Shown in pieces: positions 11,638 to 20,191 of a DNA stretch of 28,802 nt; within the stretch, counting starts at the first letter, position 1, and each line of letters begins with the position of its first letter. The stretch lies in NCBI GenBank assembly GCA_000969725.1, contig JXSR01S035084.1. One strand, given 5' to 3'. The position numbers were made by a program, and so were the translations under genes. This DNA is from Ophiothrix spiculata (taxonomy: Eukaryota; Echinodermata; Ophiuroidea; Amphilepidida; Ophiotrichidae). The notes under the pieces are model-generated. The model did no database searches and was not told the DNA's origin. It worked only from the letters and a program-made list of their open reading frames with translations.

Positions 11638-11963
11638 TGGTTCTGCAGTAATAAAAGGACCATCAACATTCATTTACCCTCCAAGGGGAGGGTGTTACAC
11701 TGTATTGGAATCTTATCTTATTCGGTGGCATTTTCTCCAAGTGAAAAGTAAAAGTGAAGGTTAAACTCAGGCTGGATTGATGCCCTAATATGCAACAATA
11801 AACATGTCCAACATTCATGGACAATACTTTGGTTTTTGTTTTCAACTCTAACCTGCCTCTTCTTTAATTAATACTGACAATTTGCAGCATAAAGTGGACC
11901 TTTTGAGCAAATTTTGTCAATTTAGGGGGTGGAAGGACAGACTGACCTTTATTCATTTTTTTT

Positions 11964-12086
11964 TCGCGTACTAGCGGACTTTATTTCATTTTCGGAATAG
12001 CTAACCTTTTTTCAATTTCGGACTAGCGAACCCTATTTTCGGATTGATGGACCTTTTTCCAAATTAAATTCGGACTAGCGAACCCT
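11964..12086. repeat. Degenerate minisatellite, CGGACTAGCGAACC units
   Basis: Four or five diverged units built on TTTCGGACTAGCGAACCCT, with variable T/A-rich spacers, repeat every 20-35 bp. There is no coding potential. Confidence 0.7.
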
Positions 12087-12178
12087 CGAGTATAGGAAAA
12101 ACGCTTTTGGACTGGAAAACCGTTATTATAATATTTGAAGGAACAAATCTTATTTTGCATGTTATAAATTAATTATAA

Positions 12179-12433
12179 ATGTCATCAAAGATCCAGAGGA
12201 GGGTGGTCGTGGCAACTATTGCATGGTTGCCGTTCTTATCGTATACGATCCCCGGTTGCGTCGATGTGACTCATGTCCTATACCGCCTCTATAAGAAACA
12301 TCGTGAGAAAATACAATTTCCGGGATCGTGTGGGATTGCCGCTAAAATTATATTGCTAATCGGTAAAAAATATGATAACATATATAAAAAGTGGGGTTCA
12401 CGCGTGAACCCCAGCGGATTTAGGATAACATAA
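12179..12433 (+). other. Unrecognised 84-codon frame in a CpG-richer island
   Basis: The frame begins MSSKIQRRVVVATIAWLPF, has one hydrophobic stretch near residues 9-28, then a basic segment. I recognise no family. CpG is clearly denser across about 12180-12665 than in the surrounding AT-rich DNA. A second frame on the minus strand (12677-12420) begins MADGNYRSIHDIKDL and has an Arg-rich region. The two frames overlap by only about 14 bp, tail to tail. These may be fragments of an unknown gene, or repeat-derived sequence; I cannot tell which and would not call either a gene. Confidence 0.25.
12393..12412. repeat. Perfect 20-bp palindrome
   Basis: GGGGTTCACGCGTGAACCCC is identical on both strands. 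It contains two inverted GGTTCACG half sites around a central CGCG. It could bind a dimeric factor or mark a repeat junction; neither is shown. Confidence 0.9.
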
Positions 12434-12677
12434 TTATGCTAATTACGATAAGAACACTTTTGTAGTTTTTTTGAGGAGAGGTAAAAATATGATCTTCGTA
12501 ATTATTTTCTTCAATGCGTGAGTCACGTGACCCAATAGAAATACACGTAGATCGTTCCCTAAATTTGCGTTTTGGAAATCCGTCATCCCTAAATCTAGGA
12601 TCTTCTATAAATCGTGTCCGCCGCCGCCTGCAAAGATCCTTGATGTCATGTATGGACCGATAATTGCCATCTGCCAT

Positions 12678-13225
12678 GATGCAGGCAGGCTTTTGTCCTT
12701 GCCAGGTTCATTAAGGTCTCCTCATTAACTGGTCAGGGACATCTATTAATCCACAATGTGTCAGGATTTCCAATCCCCACTCCTACCCATTGTAACACTA
12801 ACAAGATTTTATGGGACCTAATTGACTGATGAATGAGGAGATTTTGACATTTTATTTATGTGATAAATTTGACTGGATCAAATGGAAACAAAAACAGATG
12901 TTTTTAACCTTATGCTTTACTCAGTCATGAGAATGGCCTTTCATGAAAAAAACTGAAAGTGGAGAGAAAAACTGAAAAAGTGTTTAAAATTAGGCAAAAA
13001 TGCTCCAAAATAGGCTGAAAATAAATAAAAACACATGTATAAATTTTGGCAAAAAAAAAATGAATTCCTTTTAAAAACTGAAAATTCTCATGCCTGTTTA
13101 CTGCAGCTTGAGCAATGTGTGATTATACTCTGGGCATAGCCTTTACAAGGATGCAGTATACATTTGAATTCAAGTCAAATTATGAATTTGATAAAATATA
13201 GTCCATCACCAGGGTTTGAAAAAAT
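12678..13225. other. Noncoding stretch, nothing identified
   Basis: AT-rich, with a cluster of short 'aaaactgaaa' words at about 12945-13085. No gene or inverted-repeat element was recognised. Confidence 0.45.
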
Positions 13226-13310
13226 GTAAATGGGGCATTTGACAAAATTTCAAAATTTTACAATTTGTGGATGATTTACACTTCATATGTTAGAAAATAA
13301 CATCAGGAAA
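13226..13310. repeat. Fragment of the GGGGCATT MITE family
   Basis: The sequence 'ggggcatttgacaaaattt ... gatttacacttcatatg' matches the right end of the element at 1161-1394 in reverse orientation. The other terminus is not recognisable. Confidence 0.65.
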
Positions 13311-13383
13311 ATTTTTATCAAAACCTTCAGAAAAGTCAAAAATTTGAACTTTTATTTTGTTTGTTGATCTTTGGTATGAGGCT

Positions 13384-13640
13384 TAGTCCGATCATAGGAC
13401 CTTGATATTTTCCGTGTTACTATCCACAATATTAATCCACTATCACATCATATACCACTTCCTAAAAGCCCAAGTTCTACATAACCGACTGGTCGCCCCA
13501 TCAGGAAAAACGTTTCTTTCCGGGAGGGGACAGGGGTTATTCGGCTATGCGATCAGTCATCTATGCAGATAGTGGATTTATTTTATAGATAGAAACACGG
13601 AAAACAAGGTCCTAGGATCAGACCCCGGGTGATCGGACTA
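13384..13640. mobile_element. hAT-like MITE, relative of 11396-11637
   Basis: Starts TAGTCCGATC and ends GATCGGACTA. The target duplication TGAGGCT lies at 13377-13383 and 13641-13647, reaching 8 bp if the shared terminal A is counted. The subterminal regions are also inverted repeats for about 80 bp, with gaps. Read in opposite orientation, the first 120 bp match the element at 11637-11490, so these are two copies of one family in opposite orientation. It is non-autonomous. Confidence 0.82.
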
Positions 13641-13814
13641 TGAGGCTATTCTCTAAATGTACATTGTTGATTTCCTAACTCTCCACCACATCAAAATCTC
13701 CCAACTCATCTACCCCACAAAAAAAAATGGGAAAACCTTAAAAGTGAAAGTGGAGAATGAAATATTGGTAAAGGAACAAATGAATAGTATAATATAATTA
13801 AATTTGTTTCAATT

Positions 13815-14067
13815 AGGCGACTTTAAAAAAAACTGTTTTACGGGCCCGACCGATCCTAAATTTTTTTCTTAGTTTTGAAAAAACAAAATCTTGTAAAATC
13901 AACCATTTTTTGTTAGAAAATGTCTTTGTAAAAAATTGTCATTATTTCTCCCATTTTTTATTTTTTTTTTATTTTTGGGTCATTTTGGGTTGGGGTTTTT
14001 TAGAAAAAAAATTTTCCCGACCGACCCTACTTTAAAGGTCCGCCCGCCCCCTGTTTTTTTTTCGCCT
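13815..14067. mobile_element. Inverted-repeat element with GACCGA motifs
   Basis: Left AGGCGA...AAAAAAAACTG...GGGCCCGACCGATCCTAAATTTTTTT is matched inversely on the right by AAGGCGAAAAAAAAACAGG...GGTCGGTCGGG...TTTTTTTCTAAA. The arms are imperfect and the interior is poly-T rich. It lies in the putative first intron, about 100 bp beyond the exon A donor. The exact boundaries and target duplication are uncertain. Confidence 0.55.
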
Positions 14068-14167
14068 TAATATAGACATTTTGTAAAAATCTTAGAACAG
14101 TATAAAGGTAATAATATTATTTAAAAAATATAAAAAAGAAAAAAAGATCCAATTTCTTAGTACTTAC

Positions 14168-14361
14168 TATTCATCTATGAGAGCTTTGTGCTGTAGTATA
14201 GAATATCCAAAAAGTCCATCAGAATAATCCTCACCTGCCTGTTCCATAGTTGGATGTTGGTAGAAAACTGGTCTGGTTGTGTCAATATTACATCCATGAA
14301 TTGATAAAACTAAAGTGCTTAAAAATAGTGTCCATGATAGCACACATCTATTTGATGCCAT
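14168..14361 (-). CDS. Integrin alpha-like subunit, first coding exon (copy A)
   Basis: This exon encodes the first 64 residues plus two bases of a codon. Residues 1-23 (MASNRC..., hydrophobic core WTLFLSTLVLSI) form a signal peptide. The mature start CNIDTTRPVFYQ, followed by LFGYSILQH at residues 50-58, matches the N-terminus of integrin alpha chains. The alpha-4 pattern NVDT...LFGYSV, the first blade of the beta-propeller, is the nearest I recall. A cysteine replaces the usual aromatic residue before N. The donor A|GTAAGTA ends the exon. Two upstream in-frame ATGs exist, but the chosen ATG (G at -3 and +4) is the one shared with copy B. The mature chain would be a single-pass receptor pairing with a beta chain. 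No later exon was found in the window. Confidence 0.78.
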
Positions 14362-14560
14362 AACTGATGATATTACAAACGTTCTGTGTTGACGAGATCC
14401 TGAATATGAGTGTGCTAATTTACTCATTGCTAACTTTTGGCTGTAGTGACATACCATAGTTATGACAGTTTGTAGTACTTCACGTGTACGCTATGTGGTG
14501 ATTTATCACAAATAAACACATGCGTCCCCTGCGGCAACTCAGTCAAAATAGACCACTCTA
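14362..14560 (-). promoter_or_regulatory. Conserved 5' flank of exon A
   Basis: About 200 bp upstream of the start codon align with the region upstream of exon B (17891-18060). Shared blocks include agttagtaaattagcacac-like sequence and the caactagtc/caactcagtc edge. The segment probably holds the 5' untranslated region and core promoter. No convincing TATA box was identified. Similarity may reflect the duplication alone rather than function. Confidence 0.5.
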
Positions 14561-14996
14561 ACGATATACTGGGTCAACGTGAAAACTAACACCGGCGAGT
14601 GGTTTCTCTTCACTATAGTGTAGTCGTAATAATTTAAGCTTAACCTGTGCAGTGTATCAAAATTGAATCGTGTTCAAATAAAATAAGATCAAATTTTACT
14701 CAGACAGACTTTCAATATTTGTGCTGAGCTGTATATTCCCGATTTATTCCTCCGTTTAATATACCAGTCCACACAACTTTTGGTATCAGCTGGTGGTAGT
14801 TGTCAAAACTTCATAAAACTTTACCCGTGGTGTATGATCACTCGTCCACAATGTTTTTGGATCCAATCACGGTTATTTTTGTCAAATTACATGCATGGTG
14901 GTTTCAGTCATGATCAAAGTTCACGCCCACATCAACTGGAATAAGTTTATTTCCGGGATTTACTCAATCTCAATTCATGTCAAGTACTTCACCGTT
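14561..14996. other. Copy-A-specific flank, no gene
   Basis: This stretch lies between the conserved 5' flank and the TIR insertion and has no counterpart in copy B, where the equivalent gap is only about 50 bp. Nothing further was recognised in it. Confidence 0.5.
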
Positions 14997-15005
14997 AATG
15001 GGCTA

Positions 15006-15866
15006 GGTAGTGGTTGTTTTCTACCCGGCTGAAACATCTCATGAATAATTCAATTTTATGACGTTTTTCACTTTTCACTGGCTTTCGACTCGCGTGATGC
15101 TCCATGATGCTCACTGCTCGATCGTGTGCATGGTTTATGCCACTGGTTTAAACTTTATGCCTAGCCTCTGCTGCCTCTCTGGCTCTACATCATACATGCA
15201 CAGTTTCATGGGCTTTGGTTATATGAATGGTTTGAGTCGCTGTTACCATGGTTATCAGCTGTTATCTGTGGCTAAGAAATTTAAATAGACCCTATCCGCG
15301 GGGACCATGTAGATTAAAATTTTAATAAACAGTATTTCAAGTAGCTAGGCCTAAACTCTAAAAAGCTCCTATCGTCAAACCTAATTGCCTTAATTTTTCA
15401 GGTAATTTTCAAACAAAAACACAAAAGTAAAAAAATTTAGAGTAAAGCACGTAAATCCTGTATTTCAATGAAGGAAGCTAAAACTGTACAGGGGGTATAC
15501 ACCTATTCTCGCGCATGTGTAGGCCTACAGGTTACATCAAATTATATCTGAGCACAGATTCTGTGATCTGAGTGGCCATGCCGCTATCGCGCACCATCGC
15601 GTAAGCCATGCATCAAAGATCTTCTTTGCATGCATCGACCACCATCAAAACCATGTTGAGTACCCATTTCAAGGATACCTAACTTTTCCACTGGCCTCAG
15701 CAGATTTATTTATAGAAGTGATTGCCTAACTTTTCCACTTTGCTCCATGAAACGAAAGGTGACGTATAAAACATTTGTACGCCACAAGATCGCGATGAAA
15801 TAGGCTTACGTCATTAAACTAAATTATTCATGAGATGTTTCAGCCGGGTAGAAAACAACCACTACC
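15006..15866. mobile_element. 861-bp TIR element with 9-bp target duplication
   Basis: The ends are perfect 45-bp inverted repeats (15006-15050 and 15822-15866) starting GGTAGTGGTTGTTTTCTACC, with weaker similarity for about 20 bp further inward. The direct repeat AATGGGCTA at 14997-15005 and 15867-15875 is the target duplication. No transposase is visible; the 76-codon frame at 15058-15288 has no recognised domain. Nine-bp duplications with G-starting ends suggest a Mutator-like or Merlin-like element, which is inference. The matching region of copy B lacks it. Confidence 0.9.
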
Positions 15867-15889
15867 AATGGGCTAACGGTGTAATCACT

Positions 15890-16015
15890 TTGTCAATTTT
15901 CCGATCGACAAGAGTTGTTGCATGACGTTAGTGGTGCTATGACCTTGCCGCTATTGTGTGATCACAATGGAATCAATTTGAAGTGTGGGCACGATTGCGG
16001 TGTTGACAAATGAGT
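15890..16015. repeat. Upstream part of the integrin duplication, copy A
   Basis: The stretch with gcatgacg, tggtgctatgacctt, gctattgtgt and aatggaa aligns with 18085-18215 in copy B. It shows that the paralogous segment extends beyond the 5' flank and was split in copy A by the TIR element and adjacent sequence. Confidence 0.75.
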
Positions 16016-16276
16016 GCGCTATACCAATTCCGATTTCATGCAACTCGGATAAGAAAAACAAAATGCTGCACAAATCAGCAATTTATAAAATAAATATATC
16101 GGTTTTGAGCACAGGTGTTCCAAGAATATCTTTCTGGTATGTCCTACTAAATACTACCCGTAGGCCTACTAGTCTTTTTTGTGACAAGGCCTCTGCTGAA
16201 AGCTTTTTAATTTAGGCCTATACAGTCCAACAAGAGAGGTGCTAATTAAATGTTAATTAACACCTCTTTGGTATGA
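16016..16276. other. Copy A spacer with a 33-bp hairpin
   Basis: AGAGGTG at 16235-16241 pairs with CACCTCT at 16261-16267. The intervening AATTAA...TTAATT bases extend the stem almost to a 3-base loop. It stands at the edge of the minisatellite. The 76-codon frame at 15985-16215 is not recognisable. Confidence 0.6.
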
Positions 16277-17110
16277 CATGATATATTCATCTCCTCCTAT
16301 ATTTCATCTGCTATCTACTGATAGCATGATACATTTCTGATCTACTGATAGTATTTCATTTGCTATCTACTGCTGATAGCATATATTTCATCTATCTATT
16401 GCTGATAGCATGACACATTTCATCTGCTATCTAGTGCTGATAGCATATATTTCATCTATCTATTGCTGATAGCATGATACATTTCATCTTCTATCTACTG
16501 ATGGCATGATACATTTCATTTGCTATCTACTGCTAATAGCATGATACATTTCATCTGCTATCTAGTGCTGATATAATAATAATAATAATATATTTCATCT
16601 ATCTATTGCTGATGGCATGATAAATGTCATCTGCGCTGATTGCTTGATACATTTCATCTGCTATATACTGCTATCAGCTAATATCATGATATATTTCATC
16701 TGCTATATACTGCTATCAGCTAATATCATGATATATTTCATTTGCTATCTACTGATGATAGCATGATACATTTCATCTGCTATCCCCTGCTGATAGCATG
16801 ATACATTTCATCTGCTATCTACTGCTGATAGCATATATTTAATTTGCTATCTACTGCTGATAGCATGACACATTTCATCTGCTTTCTACTGCTGATAGCA
16901 TGACACCTTTCATCTGCTATCTACTGCTGATAGCATGACACATTTCATCTGCTATCTACTGCTGATTCATTAGCATAAATTTCATTTGCTATATGCTGCT
17001 GACTCAGTAATATGATGCATTAATCTGCTGTGATACATTCCATCTGCTATCTACTGCAGATAGTTTATCTGCTATTTCTGCTGATAGAACATCTATTGGT
17101 GATTGTATCT
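16277..17110. repeat. Minisatellite with self-complementary units
   Basis: About two dozen diverged units of roughly 35-36 bp with consensus near CATTTCATCTGCTATCTACTGC followed by TGATAGCATGATA. In each unit GCTATC and GATAGC can pair across a seven-base loop, so the array is a series of potential hairpins. Some units carry extra TGCTATCAGCTAATATC inserts, and one contains an (AAT)n run at about 16572-16590. Degenerate units also occur at 18368-18440. There are no spacer-like unique segments, so it is not a CRISPR. Confidence 0.93.
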
Positions 17111-17262
17111 ACTACCTACTGCTGACATATGAAAGTTTTAATTTGAACAAATATACTAGAACTTCCAACTTAACCCATTCATACTTCTCCATTCATCAAA
17201 AGAAATACTATACCAATTTATGTTTTCTACTCAAATGTGGCGGTCCAATCCAAAGGAACCGT

Positions 17263-17640
17263 AAATGCAGCAAACTTCATTTAACGATATAGGTGAAAAT
17301 ATGTGTTAAGGTCGTAATTTGCTAAAACTGATTTTTTTTTTGACAGATTCACAAAATTGTGCTTACTTCAAAACACTAGCAAAGATTAATTTCAAACAAT
17401 GATCCAAATTAATATATCCGTTTATTTTGAGAACAATCAACAGAAAATACAGGACTTACTGATCTTTGGACACGTTTATCTCATACATTTTACTCCCTGA
17501 CCAGATCCCTTGACAGACCTTAACTTATGTAAATCGTGTTTAGTTCATTAAGGTGCCATTTTAATTCATATAGCATGGTCTTTGCAAATATTTAAAAAAG
17601 TGAAAATGACAAAAGTCAGCATTTACAGCTGGTTTGGGAT
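17263..17640. repeat. Duplicated segment downstream of exon B, copy 1
   Basis: Aligns in the same orientation with 22150-22660. Shared landmarks are aatgcagcaaact, aaaatatgtg, aacagaaaa...tactgatc...acgtgtttatct, and a close run from 'ctttgcaaatatttaaaaaagtgaaaatgacaaaa' to 'ggtttgggatg'. Copy 1 lies in the putative first intron after exon B. It lacks the 82-bp hAT-like insertion found in copy 2. Confidence 0.75.
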
Positions 17641-17699
17641 GGACAGTCACAAATGACATATGTGCTACAAGATAGCATTGACAACATCAGTATACTTAC

Positions 17700-17890
17700 A
17701 ATTCCCCTGTGTCAGCTTTGTGCTGTAGTATTGAATATCCAAAGAGCCCGTCTGAATAATCCTCTTGTCCGACATCCATAGATGGGGCTTGGTAGAAAAT
17801 TGGTCTGGTTGTGTCTATGTTACATCCATGAATTAACCAAACTAGGGTGCTAAAAAATAGTGTCCACACCACACATCTGTTTGATGCCAT
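17700..17890 (-). CDS. Integrin alpha-like subunit, first coding exon (copy B)
   Basis: Paralogue of the exon at 14361-14168. It encodes 63 residues plus two bases, one codon shorter in the signal peptide. The order is the same: signal peptide (MASNRC..., core VVWTLFFSTLVWLI), mature start CNIDTTRPIFYQ, then EDYSDGLFGYSILQHKA. It ends at donor TT|GTAAGTATA in the same phase as copy A. Many differences between copies are silent third-position changes, while the FYQ...FGYS core is unchanged, which suggests selection on both. No exons of a separate gene lie between it and copy A. It may therefore be an alternative first exon sharing downstream exons, or an incomplete duplicate. Confidence 0.75.
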
Positions 17891-18060
17891 AACTGGTGAT
17901 ATTAAAATAATTCCCAATTGATGAAATCCCCAGTATTTTGTGTGCTAATTTACTAACTTTTGCTGTGGTGGTATTCCATATACATGTAGTTCTGATAGTT
18001 GTGGTACTTCCCTGTGATTTGTACCAAATAAAATCCCTTGCTGCAACTAGTCTAGTCGAA
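17891..18060 (-). promoter_or_regulatory. Conserved 5' flank of exon B
   Basis: Aligns with 14362-14560 upstream of exon A, including the sequence next to the start codon and a tgtgctaatttact-type block about 50-65 bp upstream. It is a likely 5' untranslated region and promoter. Short indels separate the copies. Confidence 0.5.
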
Positions 18061-18084
18061 TTATTGTGTTATGAAATATTTTAA

Positions 18085-18215
18085 TCAATCCTGATCCCAA
18101 ACAAGTTCGATCATGCATGACGATGATCATGGTGCTATGACCTTGATGCTATTGTGTTATCATAATGGAAAAAATTCAAAGTGGGCCAGTATGACAGTTG
18201 AGTGTGCTGTAATCA
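18085..18215. repeat. Upstream part of the integrin duplication, copy B
   Basis: Aligns with 15890-16015 of copy A through tggtgctatgacctt, gctattgtgtt and gagtgtgct. It directly follows the conserved 5' flank with only a short gap, which makes it an empty reference for the insertion in copy A. Confidence 0.75.
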
Positions 18216-18230
18216 CTTTTATTTCATTCC

Positions 18231-18366
18231 ACTGTAAAGGGATATAATTTGGCTTTGAAAGTTTCAGTGGTAAATACAATTTTAGCAAGGGATTAAATTT
18301 AGCTAATTTGCAGTCTACCGAAATTAGCAAAATTAAATCCCTAGCGAAAATGAGTCCCTTTACAGT
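18231..18366. mobile_element. Fold-back element with (T)ACTGTAAAGGGA ends
   Basis: The ends ACTGTAAAGGGA and TCCCTTTACAGT are inverted. The interior is largely self-complementary too, with GCAAGGGATTAAATTTAGCTAATTTG against its imperfect inverse. The element is about 136 bp. The ends resemble those of the 27013-27238 element (TACTGTAAACG). It sits in the spacer of copy B where copy A has no counterpart. Confidence 0.7.
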
Positions 18367-18367
18367 A

Positions 18368-18440
18368 GCTGTATATTTCATCTGATATCTGCCGTTATAA
18401 AATAACATGAAACATTAATCTGCTATCTTCTGTTGACAAC
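18368..18440. repeat. Fossil minisatellite units in copy B
   Basis: Two decayed units (tatttcatctgatatctgccg and cattaatctgctatcttctgttgac) match the array at 16277-17110 and occupy the corresponding position upstream of exon B. The unit therefore predates the duplication and expanded only next to copy A. Confidence 0.7.
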
Positions 18441-18711
18441 ATTGTGTAGCAATGTATGTGATTACCATAACCAGAGATCACAACCATTCTTATTTAAGGC
18501 ATAGCAAGCACTGATAACATTTCTGGATGAGATCGATTCTCATACCTATTTACATGGGTGCAGCCTGGGGAAAAGCTGAGGTTGGTCAACTCATACAGCT
18601 TTTCACACCTGTAATTTGTAGTAAAATATCATTATTTTTAAAGTTATTATTCTCAAGATCTTGTGTAGTAAAGTTATTTTGAAAGTTGGGGTTTATCTCC
18701 ATACATATCAC

Positions 18712-19675
18712 ATATGTGATATGTTACATCAAAAGGTACATCTTAGGTCCTCCAAAAATAAAAATTGAGTTTTTGGTAAGACTTGACAGCTTGCTTAATC
18801 AGTTTTAAAATGATACATTTGGTTACCATGCTATGACAAAACAAAGAATAACAACATTGACAGATTTAAAAACAAGAAAAATGCGTTTGAAAATTATGAT
18901 AATTTTTAACTGAAGGTATTGCTGGTTTTCAAAAGAAACATTTCAAAACTCCATAGCTATCGTACTTTTACTTGCCCAATTGACAACAAATTTGGCACAT
19001 ATGTTTTTAAGACTATAGCAAAGTTTGCGATACCAAGTTTGTCGTGCAAATTGGTCATATTTGGTATTCAAGTGACAGTCCCATGGACATTTTTTCATCA
19101 AAAACTGGATCAGATTTGGTCACAAACAACTCATTTTTTACATTTAGAGTGTATATTAAAGAAAACAAGTTCATTCATTGAAAACCATAGATTTAAAGGG
19201 GAGATACCAGGCTTTGTATACCAGCCCGTGTAATGGCGTCGTCAGCCATGGAGCTCAAATTGGGGGTATTCGGGTCCACTCGGTTCCCGGCAAAATCAAC
19301 TCCGAGAGCTGAGACTTGGTTACGCGTAGAGACAACCTGCGCAAATAATAATTTACGCGAATGATACGCCAACCTGCACGCAAAGCGTGTGTGCGTGTTT
19401 CAATATTCGCGCATTATGACACGGTGCTATGCCTCATCGGCAAGCTGTCGGTCAAACCCGAATACCCCCAATTTTGTCTCCATGCCGGATAAAAATGGCG
19501 GACATGTCTGGTATCTCCGCTTTAAATCTATGTTGAAAACAGATACGTCAAGGACCTCATTTTTTACAATATCTAGAAATCAACCTTCCGACCAACATCA
19601 CTCACTTTCAAATTCAGATGGCCGCAGCTTAGCTTTGCCAACAAGTTGTACCTTTTGATGTAACATGTCACATAT
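18712..19675. mobile_element. Composite TIR element interrupted by a nested MITE
   Basis: Inverted ends ATATGTGA[T/C]ATGTTACATC...AAAAGGTACA (29 bp, one mismatch) lie at 18712 and 19675. The total is 964 bp, or about 635 bp without the nested element at 19197-19521 and one TTAA. No transposase is recognisable, and the 104-codon frame at 18919-19233 runs into the nested element. The target duplication is unclear. Confidence 0.7.
19197..19521. mobile_element. Nested TTAA MITE with long CpG-rich arms
   Basis: A 325-bp insertion flanked by TTAA at 19193-19196 and 19522-19525. Imperfect inverted arms of about 80 bp start AG[G/C]GGAGATACCAG[G/A]C and include a shared ATTGGGGGTATTCGGGT block. It is much richer in GC and CpG than its host element. 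One arm includes GCCATTTTTA beside a GGCGGAC motif, similar to a YY1-type word. It has no coding capacity. Confidence 0.82.
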
Positions 19676-20190
19676 CTTTAACCAGCATGATTAATCAGTA
19701 TAATAATTTATTCACAGATAATTGAAAGGCTGGGCCAGGCTTGCTGAAGAATCCCAAAATCAGGATGCACCCAGTACTGGATGCACCATGGCAAATAGTT
19801 GGCCCTTGCTTTGAACATCTATGGTTATTAAATCACCAGAAAATTTTACAAGCACATCAGGACTTCAACATTAGGAATATCAAAATTCTATACTTCATTT
19901 TCATTTCATAAAATAATCATTTATTTTCACAAGATTAAAATACACATCAATAAATATTAACATTTCTTTTAGAGATGTATACTTTACACACAAAAAATCT
20001 TTTATTCAAGAGGATAAAGTAAGATGACCTGAATGTAAACAGGTTAAAATCAGAACTATCAGCCAAATTCTGAACCCAAGGACTAGGTAGAACTTCTTAA
20101 AATCATAACAGCACTATTATACTAAATGGATTTGAGTGTGATATGTCGAAAGGCAAGTACAATATTACAGTATTGTTATGACAAGAACAT
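19676..20190. other. Noncoding stretch, nothing identified
   Basis: AT-rich, with a small direct repeat of 'aggatgcacccagtactggatgcacc' type near 19762. No gene or RNA was recognised. Confidence 0.45.
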
Positions 20191-20191
20191 A

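Noticed and set aside
14168..14457. Start of the integrin exon at the upstream ATGs of copy A
   Set aside because: The additional 32 residues are not a signal peptide, and copy B does not keep the frame there. The shared ATG gives a good signal peptide in both.
16277..17110. CRISPR-like array
   Set aside because: The repeats are contiguous diverged units without unique spacers of constant length, and the surroundings are clearly eukaryotic. It is a minisatellite.
18919..19233. 104-codon gene
   Set aside because: The frame begins in one transposable element and ends in another nested in it, so it cannot be an ancestral gene.
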